Assembly (NCBI GenBank): GCA_021323945.1
Contig: JAJPKA010000018.1
Location: 288,853-352,852, forward strand
DNA: 64,000 bases
Origin: Pseudomonadota bacterium
GTDB taxonomy: Bacteria; Desulfobacterota; Binatia; Binatales; Binataceae
Direction: 5' to 3'
The notes below the pieces were generated by a model that did no database searches, was not told the DNA's origin, and worked only from the letters and a program-made list of their open reading frames with translations. This document shows positions 53,685 to 62,811 of the stretch, in pieces. Position 1 is the first letter of the stretch; each line of letters opens with the position of its first letter. The translations under genes were made by a program, and so were the position numbers.

Positions 53685-54503
53685 TCAGTTTCCCCAGACA
53701 GTTCCGCCATCCACGTTGATGGCCTGGCCTGTGATCCACTTTCCGCGCTCACTCACCAGAAACAGGACGAATTCGGCACACTCATTGCCGTCGCCCGGAT
53801 AGCCAAGCGGGATCATGGTCTTGACGAAATTCTGCCATCGTTCGCCGCGACCAAGGTCATCCATTCGGAAGGTATCGATAACGCCGGGACAGACCGCATT
53901 AACCCGTATCCGATGAGGAGCAAGTTCGAGTGCCATCGAGCGGCTGAGTGCATTGATTGCGGCTTTCGACGCAGCATATGCGGCAGTATTCGCTGGCGCC
54001 AGCTTGCTGGCGATCGATGAGATATTTACGATGCTGCCCCCGTCGCCTTGAGCTATTATCTGCCGGGCAGCCGCACGCGACATCAGGAAGGTCCCGTCGA
54101 GGTTAGTGAGGATGACATTGCGCCACACTGGATAGGGCATCTCGGTTACGGGCACGCGATCGGGTCCGCGCGCCGCACTCGCATTGTTGACGACAATGTC
54201 CAGACGCCCGAACTCGGCGACGGTTCGTCTGATCGTCTCCTCGACCGCCTTTTCGTCGCGAACGTCCGAAACCAGCGGCAGGCATCGAGCCCCGAGCTGG
54301 CGAACTTCTTCGGCAACGCTTTCGATATCGCGCCATCCCGCTGCTTTTTCGTCTTCCGGGTAGTCCTCGGGGCGCCGACCGCTCCCTGTAATCACGATGT
54401 CGGCGCCGGCTCGCGCGAGTAATTTAGCAATCGGTCGTCCGATGCTACGCATTCGTCCCGCACCAGTAATGATCGCGACTTTACCGGCAAGCTCCCGATC
54501 CAT
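53685..54503 (-). CDS. Short-chain dehydrogenase/reductase (SDR)
   Basis: The 272-residue protein has the Rossmann start KVAIITGAGRMRSIGRPIA, with the Gly-rich loop lengthened by inserted residues. NNASAARG follows, then the catalytic Ser in SIVNISSIAS and the Y-x-x-x-K motif in AAYAASKAAINALSRSMALEL. INVDGG lies at the end. It would oxidise or reduce a hydroxy/keto group with NAD(P). The ATG has AGAGG seven bases upstream. The hydrolase gene follows 158 bases later on the same strand. Confidence 0.9.
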   Translation of the reverse strand: MDRELAGKVAIITGAGRMRSIGRPIAKLLARAGADIVITGSGRRPEDYPEDEKAAGWRDIESVAEEVRQLGARCLPLVSDVRDEKAVEETIRRTVAEFGRLDIVVNNASAARGPDRVPVTEMPYPVWRNVILTNLDGTFLMSRAAARQIIAQGDGGSIVNISSIASKLAPANTAAYAASKAAINALSRSMALELAPHRIRVNAVCPGVIDTFRMDDLGRGERWQNFVKTMIPLGYPGDGNECAEFVLFLVSERGKWITGQAINVDGGTVWGN

Positions 54504-54678
54504 GTCCGAACCTCTCGATTGGCGGCTACCCCTGTGTTGAGTCTCAATACCCTGCTGTTGGGAGCCTAGCGAACACGGTTACGCAGCGACAAGCGGTGCT
54601 AACCTCGGAGCTGGTGCGCAGTGTCTCGCGATTGCGCTTGTCGGTCGAAGCCGGTTCACTTTTATGAAGGAAACGCAG

Positions 54679-56289
54679 ATGAACTATGATGAGCTCGATA
54701 CCCGAGGCTATCTCCCCGTCCCTTCAACCTTCAACATTGCGGCGGCCATAGTTGATAGGCATGCGCGTGCTGGCCGAGGCGCCAAAGTTGCGGTGTGGTG
54801 CAATGGTCGCGCATATACGTATGCGGAATTACAAACGTTGTCCAACCGCTTTGCCAATGTGTTGGTCGGACTCGGAGTAAGGCGCGGCGAGCGAGTGCTG
54901 TTACGATTGGGCACAAATGTTCATGCAATGGTTGCAATTCTGGGATGCTTCAAGCTCGGTGCGGTTGTGATTCCGTCGAGCACGCTCCTACGTGAATATG
55001 AGCTCGAAAAGATCCTGGGCAATAGTGATGCAGTCGTCGCGCTCTCAACTCCGGAAGCCGCTGGTCCGATCCAGGCGGTGCGCGCCGGGACAGCGCTGCG
55101 GCATCTGATTTTGACCGGCGACAACGGCGAGTATAGCTGGGATTTCCTGATGGCACGTGCCTCCGGCGAATTCGCCACCGTTGGCAGCTCGGCGCGCGAG
55201 CTCGCGTTCATCATGTACACCTCGGGTACCACGGGTGAGCCTAAGGGTGTTGAGCATGCCCATCGCTGGGTGCTGGGAACGGGCGATCCGGTGATCCGCG
55301 ACATGATCGGGTTAACTGCAGATGACATTTGCTATCAGCCGCAGGACTGGTCCTTTATGTATCCGCTAGGGTCAAGTTTCCTACATCCTCTGCTGGTTGG
55401 GGCAACAGTTGTTATCAATGAGGGTCGTTACGATCCGGAAAGAGTGCTCTGGACCATCGAGCGTTACCGAGTGACTGTATTTGCAGCTGTCCCGACAATT
55501 TACCGCTCGCTGGCGGCAGTTCCCCATGCTGAGTCCCGTTACCGTATCCGTTCGTTGCGGCTTGGAATGAGTGCGGGTGAGGCCTTGCCACCCGATACTT
55601 TTCAACAGTGGCAAGAGCGCTTTGGTGTGACGTTGTATGACGGTTTTGGTCAGACCGAGGGACACATTTTTATCGCAAACCGGCTCAACATGCCCATCAA
55701 GCCAGGCTCGATGGGCAAACCTCTGCGTGGCTATGAAGCCGCGATCCTCAATGATGCGGGTAGCCCCCAGCCGTCAGGGGAGCCTGGCTATCTCGTGATC
55801 CGTAACGCGGACCATCCTGGGTTGGCTTTGGGCTATCGGAAAGCTCCCGAGCGCTGGGCCGCGGTTAACCGCAACGGCTGGTATTACACACAGGACATCG
55901 CCTACGTCGATGACGACGGCTATTACTGGTACGTGGCGCGCGCCGATGATCTGATTAAAAGCCGCGCTTACTTGATCTCACCGAAAGAGGTGGAGTCAGC
56001 ACTGGTCTCGCACCCCGCGATCCTTGAGGCGGCGGTCATCGGGATACCAGGCGCAGTCTTGTCCAACAAAATAAAGGCGTTCATCACCTTGAAGGCGGGC
56101 CTTCAACCATCAAATGAACTTCATGCACACATCCGCGAATATGTGCGCGCGGTTATCGCGCCCTACAAGGCGCCGCAGGAACTCGAATTCGTTAGCGAAC
56201 TGCCCAAAACGGCCACCGGCAAAATCCTACGCCGCGAACTGCGCGCTCGAGAGCTCGCAAAGCGAACTGCGGATGCGAGCACTCCCTGA
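54679..56289 (+). CDS. AMP-binding acyl-CoA synthetase (medium-chain type)
   Basis: The product of about 536 residues has the adenylation motifs FIMYTSGTTGEPKGVEHAH (A3), YDGFGQTEGHIF (A5), YYTQDIAYVDDDGYYWYVARADDLIKSR (A7-A8) and LPKTATGKILRREL (A10) with the catalytic Lys. The A8 loop reads KSRAYLISPKEVE rather than the usual KSSGYRISP. It activates a carboxylic acid to its CoA thioester. The ATG at 54679 has AAGGA seven bases upstream; ATG 54664 has none. It is divergent from the SDR gene. Confidence 0.92.
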   Translation: MNYDELDTRGYLPVPSTFNIAAAIVDRHARAGRGAKVAVWCNGRAYTYAELQTLSNRFANVLVGLGVRRGERVLLRLGTNVHAMVAILGCFKLGAVVIPSSTLLREYELEKILGNSDAVVALSTPEAAGPIQAVRAGTALRHLILTGDNGEYSWDFLMARASGEFATVGSSARELAFIMYTSGTTGEPKGVEHAHRWVLGTGDPVIRDMIGLTADDICYQPQDWSFMYPLGSSFLHPLLVGATVVINEGRYDPERVLWTIERYRVTVFAAVPTIYRSLAAVPHAESRYRIRSLRLGMSAGEALPPDTFQQWQERFGVTLYDGFGQTEGHIFIANRLNMPIKPGSMGKPLRGYEAAILNDAGSPQPSGEPGYLVIRNADHPGLALGYRKAPERWAAVNRNGWYYTQDIAYVDDDGYYWYVARADDLIKSRAYLISPKEVESALVSHPAILEAAVIGIPGAVLSNKIKAFITLKAGLQPSNELHAHIREYVRAVIAPYKAPQELEFVSELPKTATGKILRRELRARELAKRTADASTP

Positions 56290-56525
56290 CTTGGGACAGG
56301 ATGTACCGCTTTTCACCGGTGTGTTTCGCCCGGGCACAAAAGCAGGCGCAAACCTCATCTAACGGTGAGACCTCGCACCTGACCGGAGCGTCGATTTAAC
56401 CGGAGCCGAGTACAAAGCGGTGACACGCGTCGCACCTGCCACCCGGGTGAGCAATCAAGCAGGGTTTCGTCTTCTGCCTTCAATCGTCCAGCGGGTCAGG
56501 CTTAGTTCCGCACAAGCTCGTCGCG

Positions 56526-56996
56526 CTACTTCTCCGATTTCTCTTGGTTAGCCCAGCCTTTTTCGTATGGTGCTGTCATTCGGCCAATTGCCCGCAGGTG
56601 CTGAAACTTCCATTGGCCGTCGATTTTTACGTAGTCGTCTTCATAACGCGCCGAAAGCCAATAAGCGCGGTTGCCTTTGCGAAAGGTAAAGGGGCCGAAG
56701 AAGTACCAGCTTGCTTTGGCACGATTGCCGTCGACCTCGATGATCGGGTTGATTACGTTATGTTGCGAGAAACTGATACGAGCGCGGAAACTCTCGAACA
56801 ATTTGCGAATCGCGGCATGCCCTCGATGTGCCCCAACGGCATCTCCTTGCCAGATACCGTCCGCGGCAAAGATAGTGGTAATTAGGTCGGGATTGTGATC
56901 ATCGTCGCATATGGAGCAGTAACGAGCTTTGAGTTGCTTGATGGCCTCGATATCTTCCAGAAGGGTGACTCGCCTTTCCAATTCCTCTGTAGTCAT
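56526..56996 (-). CDS. SnoaL/NTF2-like protein (SnoaL_4 type)
   Basis: The 156-residue protein opens ERRVTLLEDIEAIKQLKARYC, the typical start of SnoaL_4 proteins. DGIWQGDAVGAHRGHAAIRKLFE, HNVINPIIEVDGNRAKASWYFFG and YEDDYVKIDGQWKFQHLRAIG follow. This family is often encoded beside aromatic or steroid catabolic genes, with varied or unknown reactions. The ATG has GGGAG nine bases upstream. It converges with the acyl-CoA synthetase gene. Confidence 0.88.
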   Translation of the reverse strand: MTTEELERRVTLLEDIEAIKQLKARYCSICDDDHNPDLITTIFAADGIWQGDAVGAHRGHAAIRKLFESFRARISFSQHNVINPIIEVDGNRAKASWYFFGPFTFRKGNRAYWLSARYEDDYVKIDGQWKFQHLRAIGRMTAPYEKGWANQEKSEK

Positions 56997-57280
56997 GGGC
57001 TTTAACTCCCGTGATCAGATCGTGAGCCGTGCGTGAACTTAGCGTAAGCCTCACCGCAGGAGCCGGCGTTACACGATAACACGTGCACCCGCCCATACGC
57101 CCGCCGTGGGTATGAGCTGTACACGGTTAATTAAACCGCGAATTCGCAACCGACCTTTACTTCACCCGCGACACATTTACGCTCAATCATGAGGGCACCG
57201 CAACCGATTGCGGAGACGAAATGCCATGGGTTTGGCACGGGTGGCGAGAACAGATGAACTATCGTAATCTTGGTCCGTTT

Positions 57281-57372
57281 GGAGAGGTGGCCGAGCCCGG
57301 TTTAAGGCGCACGCCTGGAGAGCGTGTAGACTCGGAAGAGTCTCGGGGGTTCGAATCCCCCCCTCTCCGCCA
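57281..57372 (+). tRNA. tRNA-Ser (anticodon GGA)
   Basis: The acceptor stem GGAGAGG pairs with CCTCTCC. The anticodon stem CACGC/GCGTG carries loop CTGGAGA, giving anticodon GGA. A long variable arm (GACTC-GGAA-GAGTC) is the mark of serine tRNA. The T arm is GGGGG-TTCGAAT-CCCCC, and CCA is encoded after the discriminator G. Confidence 0.96.
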
Positions 57373-57508
57373 CTCTTGGCTTGCATAAGCAAACTTCGGT
57401 GGCAACTGCGAGCCTTCACGAACCTCTGATACGTTCAGTTTCCCGCAATCTTATGAGGCCTTGGCTTTGTCGGGATCATCGCTTTGCTCCCGGAGCCGGA
57501 CTCTGAGC

Positions 57509-59704
57509 TTATGTGCCGTCTGTCTTGAGGCTGATAAGCTCGGGGGAGATTAGTTGCAGCTGGCCATTGCCGGCGTCTAGATATTCCTGCGCGATGCGAT
57601 CTTCCTCGCGCTCGACTTTTTCTTCCTGGTCCAGGAGCGCGGCCATGCTGTCCAGATGACGCCGAATTTCGGTCGCCAATTCACGATTGACACCCTTGAC
57701 CAAAGCGAGTTGCTCGACTGAAGCCTCCCGGATGCGTCGCAGACTGCCGAAGTGACGCAACAATGCCCGGCGCCGGACCGGGCCGATACCCTCGATATCG
57801 TCGAGTACCGAGCGCAGCCGCGCGCGACGGCGAAGTTCGCGGTTGTAGGTAATTGCGAACCGGTGGGCTTCGTCACGCACCCGTACGAGAAGGAACAGGG
57901 CGGTCGAGTTCCTGGGCAATATCAGGGGGTCTTTGCGATTGGGCAGGAAGATGCGCTCTTCCGATTTTTCCACCCGGCGCTCACGCGGGTCATTGAGGAC
58001 GTGTTGCTTGGCGATCGAAACCACATCGATCTGATCAGACAGCCCTGCTTCTTTAAGAACTTCAACCGCTACATTAAGTTGACCTTTGCCACCATCAATT
58101 ACCCAGAGATCGGGGAAGTCGTGCTCTTCGATTGCGCGCCGCAGTCGCCGGCTAAGAACTTCGTACATGCTGGCGTAATCGTCCTGGCCTTCGACGGTGC
58201 GGATGCGATAGCGGCGATACAGCGCTTTTTGGGGTTCGCCCTCATCAAACGTGACTTGCGAGGCGACCACCATTGAACCCTGTAAATTGGAGATGTCGTA
58301 GCATTCAATCCGCTTGGGAGAATTGCGAAGATGCAGTTTGGCGCGGAGCTCCTCCAGCATCTTCTCCCGCGTATTCTCGTTGTCGCGCCGGGCATGAAAG
58401 CTCTGACGCGCGTTGTGCATCGCCATTTCGAGCAGACGCAGCTTTTCGCCCCGCTGCGGCACCACGAACTCGACTTTGCGCCCGCGCCGTTCTGACAATA
58501 GCTCAGCGCGCACCTGGGCATCTTCCAAGGCAACCGGCAGGATAACCTCATCGGGCAGGAATCGAGCGCCGGAGTAATACTGGCTCAACAGATCGGCGAG
58601 TACCTCTTCGTCTGGCAATTCCAGGTCCTGAAAACTCCAACTCTGCGTGCTGGTCAATTTGCCATTGCGGATCATCAGCACGAGCGCTTCGATGAAGCCC
58701 CCCTGGCGGTAGAGGCCGAACACGTCCTGGTCACCGCCCCAGTGGTGAAGTACGGTTTGTCGCTCGACCGTTTTTTCGATTGCACGGACCCGATCACGTA
58801 CTCGAGCTGCCTCTTCGAATTCAAGCCGCTCCGCGTGGGCCTTCATCTTTTCGCGCAACTCCTTGAGCAGCTCCAGGTTCTTGCCTTCCAGAAGCATCTG
58901 CGCGGCCCGCAGATGGCGCTGGTACTCCTCGCGATCTACGGGCAGGCAGCACGGTCCTAGGCATCGTTTGATCTGGTATTCAATGCATGGTCGCGAGCGA
59001 TTTCTGAATACCCCGTCAGAACAGGTGCGCAGAGGGAAGACCTTGCGGATTACGTCGATGGTTTCGCGCAGTCCATCGGCGGAGCCAAACGGGCCGATAT
59101 AGCGGCCGCCGTCTCTGACAATTCGACGAGTTACAGTAATCCGCGGCCACTCATGATTGGTAATTTTGGCGCTCAGATACGATTTGTCGTCTTTGAGGCG
59201 AATGTTATAGCGCGGCTTGTATTGTTTAATCAGATTGTTTTCGAGGATTAAAGCTTCCTTTTCGCTGCGGGCAACCAGCGTATCGAAGTCGCGCACCCGC
59301 TTGATAAGAAACCGCACTTGCAGGCGACCATCGCCGTTTTCGCGGAAGTAGGCCCGGACGCGCGAGCGCAGTGACTTGGCCTTGCCCACATAAAGCACCT
59401 TGCCATTACGATCCTTGAGCAGATAGACACCGGGTTCCGAAGGAATTCCTTCGAGCTTGCGCCATAACGGGTCATCGGCCGGTTCAAAGCTGGGCGCCGG
59501 GGGTTGATCGGTTGATGACTTGGGATAAGTCACAAGTGAATCAAAGCGCGCCGAGGTCGCTCGGCCCTCGTGCGACTGCGCTTCGGCTTGCGAGACGGGC
59601 GTGACTTGACCTGACCTGGCGCGAGCCTGTTCGCTACTGAGTTCGCTCGTCAAGATATACTGTCGGTCGTCATTGTCGCGGCGACTATCATGCTCGGCCC
59701 GCAA
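57509..59704 (-). CDS. uvrC: UvrABC system protein C (excinuclease)
   Basis: The conserved protein begins LEGIPSEPGVYLLKDRNGKVLYVGKAKSLRSRVRAYF, the GIY-YIG nuclease domain. Cys residues of the 4Fe-4S/Cys region lie near RTCSDGVFRNRSRPCIEYQIKRCLGPC. A UvrB-binding region and the RNase H-like UvrC domain follow (ECYDISNLQGSMVVASQV and DLWVIDGGKGQLNVA), with a C-terminal HhH pair (LDDIEGIGPVRRRALLRHFGS). It cuts damaged DNA on both sides of a lesion. The start is unclear. TTG at 59704 has GAGGAAG five bases upstream and a TATAAT about 75 bases before it; the frame stays open to an ATG at 59929. Confidence 0.9.
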   Translation of the reverse strand: MRAEHDSRRDNDDRQYILTSELSSEQARARSGQVTPVSQAEAQSHEGRATSARFDSLVTYPKSSTDQPPAPSFEPADDPLWRKLEGIPSEPGVYLLKDRNGKVLYVGKAKSLRSRVRAYFRENGDGRLQVRFLIKRVRDFDTLVARSEKEALILENNLIKQYKPRYNIRLKDDKSYLSAKITNHEWPRITVTRRIVRDGGRYIGPFGSADGLRETIDVIRKVFPLRTCSDGVFRNRSRPCIEYQIKRCLGPCCLPVDREEYQRHLRAAQMLLEGKNLELLKELREKMKAHAERLEFEEAARVRDRVRAIEKTVERQTVLHHWGGDQDVFGLYRQGGFIEALVLMIRNGKLTSTQSWSFQDLELPDEEVLADLLSQYYSGARFLPDEVILPVALEDAQVRAELLSERRGRKVEFVVPQRGEKLRLLEMAMHNARQSFHARRDNENTREKMLEELRAKLHLRNSPKRIECYDISNLQGSMVVASQVTFDEGEPQKALYRRYRIRTVEGQDDYASMYEVLSRRLRRAIEEHDFPDLWVIDGGKGQLNVAVEVLKEAGLSDQIDVVSIAKQHVLNDPRERRVEKSEERIFLPNRKDPLILPRNSTALFLLVRVRDEAHRFAITYNRELRRRARLRSVLDDIEGIGPVRRRALLRHFGSLRRIREASVEQLALVKGVNRELATEIRRHLDSMAALLDQEEKVEREEDRIAQEYLDAGNGQLQLISPELISLKTDGT

Positions 59705-59777
59705 GTTGACTTCCTCGCTCGAACAAATCTTCGCCCCTGGCCGGTTATAAGTGTCAGGTCGCTGAACCACTGGGCTA

Positions 59778-59783
59778 ATTATA
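59778..59783 (-). promoter_or_regulatory. Possible -10 element for uvrC
   Basis: Perfect TATAAT on the reverse strand, about 75 bases before the proposed TTG start. No convincing -35 box lies 17 bases upstream, so this is only a candidate. If correct, it favours a start downstream of the ATG at 59929. Confidence 0.35.
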
Positions 59784-60016
59784 ACATTGGAAGGCCGTTT
59801 GGGCGCCGGGAGCGAAAAACCTTGGCTGCTGCAAATCTCTACGGAGAACTTTTCGCGGCTATGGAGTAGAGATAAACCATGCTCGCAGGGGGTGGATCGT
59901 CGCAGCCGCGCGGCCCGGTCTTCTTGCATAATATCATGGAGCGCGGCTCCTCTGCGTCAGAGCTTAATAGCTGCAGTCGGTTGATCTGGTAGTAAATCAA
60001 TGAGCGAGGTCTGACA

Positions 60017-60850
60017 ATGGGAAAATTGAACAATAAAGTTGCGGTCATCACTGGCGCGGCCAGCGGGATGGGGCGCGCGACTGCGATTCGCTTCGCGGGG
60101 GAGGGGGCTGCGGTTGTGGTTGCCGATCTCAACGAACAGGGAGGGCACGCCACGGTACGTGACTGCAAAGAGCAGGGTGGACGCGCGATTTTTCACAAGA
60201 CCGATGTCGAAAAGGAAGCCGAGATCAGGGCGGCAATCGGACGCGCCGTCAGCGAATTCGGCCGTCTTGATATAATGTACAATAATGCCGGTATTGCCGG
60301 GGCATTGGGCCCTCTCGAAGAGATCAGCGCCGAAAATTGGGACCGTACGTTCGCTGTACTGCTCCGGTCTGTTTTCTTCGGTATCAAGTATTCGATTCCC
60401 GAAATGCGCAAGGTCGGAGGCGGCTCAATTATTTCCACTGCCTCGATTGCCGGAATTCTCGGACAGGCCGGCCCGCTCGTCTACAGTGTCGCCAAGGCCG
60501 GGGTGATTCACCTGACCAAGTGTGCCGCAGTCGAACTGGCCAAGGACCGCATTCGAGTGAATTGCATCTGTCCAGGCGGGATCAATACACCCCTCCTGCA
60601 CAAACATATCCCCGGTGGTGAGGCTACAACTTTGCAGCTTTTGCAAACAACGCAACCGCTGGCGCGACCAGGCACCCCCGAGGACATCGCGGGGATGGCG
60701 CTATATCTTGCCAGTGATGACGCGGAATGGGTAACGGGAACTGCGATGGTTGTTGACGGTGGCTTTGTCGCTCGCGGCAATGCGTTCGCACAGCAGTCCG
60801 CGTTTCAGGTCCCAAGCAAGTGGTCGGGCCCGAGTTTTGAAAAGGATTAG
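60017..60850 (+). CDS. Short-chain dehydrogenase/reductase (SDR)
   Basis: The 277-residue protein has the TGxxxGxG loop (AVITGAASGMGRATAIRFA), NNAGIAG, the catalytic Ser in IISTASIAG, Y-x-x-x-K in VYSVAKAGVIHLTKCAAVELA and DGGFVARGNA at the end. It is a classical NAD(P)-dependent SDR. Start ATG has GAGG seven bases upstream. It is divergent from uvrC. The next gene encodes a cyclase-family hydrolase, suggesting a shared catabolic role. Confidence 0.92.
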   Translation: MGKLNNKVAVITGAASGMGRATAIRFAGEGAAVVVADLNEQGGHATVRDCKEQGGRAIFHKTDVEKEAEIRAAIGRAVSEFGRLDIMYNNAGIAGALGPLEEISAENWDRTFAVLLRSVFFGIKYSIPEMRKVGGGSIISTASIAGILGQAGPLVYSVAKAGVIHLTKCAAVELAKDRIRVNCICPGGINTPLLHKHIPGGEATTLQLLQTTQPLARPGTPEDIAGMALYLASDDAEWVTGTAMVVDGGFVARGNAFAQQSAFQVPSKWSGPSFEKD

Positions 60851-60956
60851 TACTGATCGGCTTTTTTAACACACCCTGAGCTGGCGGCAAGCGAAACAGT
60901 TGGCCAGCGACGGGTATACAGCGAAAGCCACTTGTAGCTATAGCGAGGCTATCGCA

Positions 60957-61886
60957 ATGGCGAGAACTTACACCACTTCAGAGATTGCCAAGCTCCTTGA
61001 AAAGGTTAGCAATTGGGGTCGTTGGGGTGCAGACGACCAGCGCGGGGCGCTTAATTTTATTTCCAATGACAAGCGCGCAGCTGCGGCGCGCCTGGTTCGG
61101 ACTGGCGAGGCCGTTTCGCTCGCGCTGCCCTTGGCCACGCGGCCGGCTCGCGACAATCCCAACCCGGTGACCCACCTAATGATCCGTTCCGGCAATGTCG
61201 GTCACCCGCTCGGTTCATGGGGATGTGCCGATTACTTTGCAATCGAACCTCACGGGCTGGCGACCACGCATCTCGACGCGCTTTGCCACCACTTCTACCA
61301 GGGCAAAATGTACAACGGCTTTGATTATACTGAGGTCGATTTTCAAGGGGCTCACAAATGTGCGATCGATGTCGCTCGCGACGGCATCATCAGCCGAGGC
61401 GTACTGTTCGACATTCCACGAGTCAAGAAAGTCGACTGGATCGAGCCCGGAGAGGCGATTTTCCCAGAAGACCTCGAAGCGGCCGAACATGAGAATGGCG
61501 TCGAGGTAGGGGAGGGTGATGTGATGTTGGTGCGCACCGGTCGAGTCAGGCTGCGGCGCATCAGAGGAGCGGGCGCCTTCGATGGCATGAAGATGCCCGG
61601 CCTACACGCATCGTGTCTAGAATGGCTGCATCAGCGCAAAATCGCCGTGCTTGGTACTGATGCGGTAAGCGACGTGCTGCCGACCGCCTACGACCCGCCG
61701 CTCCGCATGCCGATCCACACGGGAACTCTCGTCATGATGGGGGTGCATCTGATTGATAATGCTGATCTGGAGCAACTGGCCGAGAAATGTGCCAGCCTAC
61801 AGCGGTATGAGTTTATGTTCAGCCTATTACCTTTGGTGCTGGAACGGGGTACTGCTTCGCCGGCCAATCCCGTTGCTCTATTCTAG
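60957..61886 (+). CDS. Cyclase family (kynurenine formamidase-like) metal hydrolase
   Basis: The 309-residue protein starts at ATG 60957, which has GAGG seven bases upstream; the longer frame from 60900 lacks support. It contains WGADDQRGALNFI, common in this family. The metal/catalytic block is TTHLDALCHHFYQGKMYNG (HxxxD...H), and the second half has GDVMLVRTGRVRLRR. Cyclase-family enzymes hydrolyse small amides or related compounds. It lies about 105 bases after the SDR gene. Confidence 0.88.
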   Translation: MARTYTTSEIAKLLEKVSNWGRWGADDQRGALNFISNDKRAAAARLVRTGEAVSLALPLATRPARDNPNPVTHLMIRSGNVGHPLGSWGCADYFAIEPHGLATTHLDALCHHFYQGKMYNGFDYTEVDFQGAHKCAIDVARDGIISRGVLFDIPRVKKVDWIEPGEAIFPEDLEAAEHENGVEVGEGDVMLVRTGRVRLRRIRGAGAFDGMKMPGLHASCLEWLHQRKIAVLGTDAVSDVLPTAYDPPLRMPIHTGTLVMMGVHLIDNADLEQLAEKCASLQRYEFMFSLLPLVLERGTASPANPVALF

Positions 61887-61977
61887 GCTGAAACTTTAAC
61901 GGACGCGTTTTATTAGGTGGCTTGGCTCACTGATTTAAGCAATGCTAGCCTCTCAGCCGGGCTACCGGGGTGCCCAA

Positions 61978-62745
61978 ATGCTCAAGCGTAACATAAGTCA
62001 CAATGCTTGGCGCGCGCTTCTGCTCACAATCGCGATGGCCCTTGGGCTCGTTGCAGGGCGCGGGCGGGCGCACGCGCAGCCCTTCAAAGACAACCAAAGT
62101 TTGGCAAATTCGGTGAGCAATGCCACAGCGAGCACCGTGGAGCCTGGTGCGGACAGTAGTGAGACAGGCTGGGGTTCTGATGAGGTAACAGCCCGAGACC
62201 TTAAGGGTGACATCACACCTGGCGCTTCACCCGATGGTGACGGTCGCGAAGCTACCGCCGATAGTTCAAGCGTGGTCCAGCCACCCGCGGACAATTCTGC
62301 AACCGCTCAGCAGGTACTTGAACTTCCCCAGTTAGTTGACCTCCAAAATGGCAACAGCTCTGGCGGATCACAAGATGATGGTCAGAGCGATGAGAACCAG
62401 CCAGCGCAATCTCAGGTCAGCCCGCAGGACCTGGCTAATAGCGACGGCTTGCCCAACGTGCCGGAGCAGCTGGGCACCCTGCAGGATTATGAAAGTCAGG
62501 TCAACCAGGCCCCGCCCAGCATAGTTTGGTTCGCACCGGGTATGGCAGCCGTCCGATTGGCGCCCTCATTGCCGTTGAATCCGCCTCTGCGACTGCCTTC
62601 GGCACCTCTGATGGTGAGCCCTCCGATTGTTCTGGCGCCTACCAGTAGCAGTCCATTTCCGTCTACCAGTCCAATGCTGATGGCACCAAGGACAAGAACG
62701 TTTGGTTTTGCCCCCAGAGGTGGATTTATGGCATTTCGCCGCTAA
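61978..62745 (+). CDS. Secreted Pro/Ser-rich protein of unknown function
   Basis: The ATG at 61978 gives a protein of about 255 residues with a signal peptide ending RAHAQP near residue 35 (basic start, ALLLTIAMALGLVAG core). The mature part is acidic, Ser/Asp/Gln-rich in the middle and Pro-rich at the end (SLPLNPPLRLPSAPLMVSPPIVL), finishing with aromatic and Arg residues. It has no cysteine pairs or recognised domain. It precedes coaX by 66 bases, but the two need not be related. An ATG at 61942 is the other possible start. Confidence 0.62.
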   Translation: MLKRNISHNAWRALLLTIAMALGLVAGRGRAHAQPFKDNQSLANSVSNATASTVEPGADSSETGWGSDEVTARDLKGDITPGASPDGDGREATADSSSVVQPPADNSATAQQVLELPQLVDLQNGNSSGGSQDDGQSDENQPAQSQVSPQDLANSDGLPNVPEQLGTLQDYESQVNQAPPSIVWFAPGMAAVRLAPSLPLNPPLRLPSAPLMVSPPIVLAPTSSSPFPSTSPMLMAPRTRTFGFAPRGGFMAFRR

Positions 62746-62811
62746 GCTTCTTCTATCGAGGATTTGTTACCCTGAAGGAGAAGCAGAACAACCAAGCGGC
62801 AAGGGACAGCA

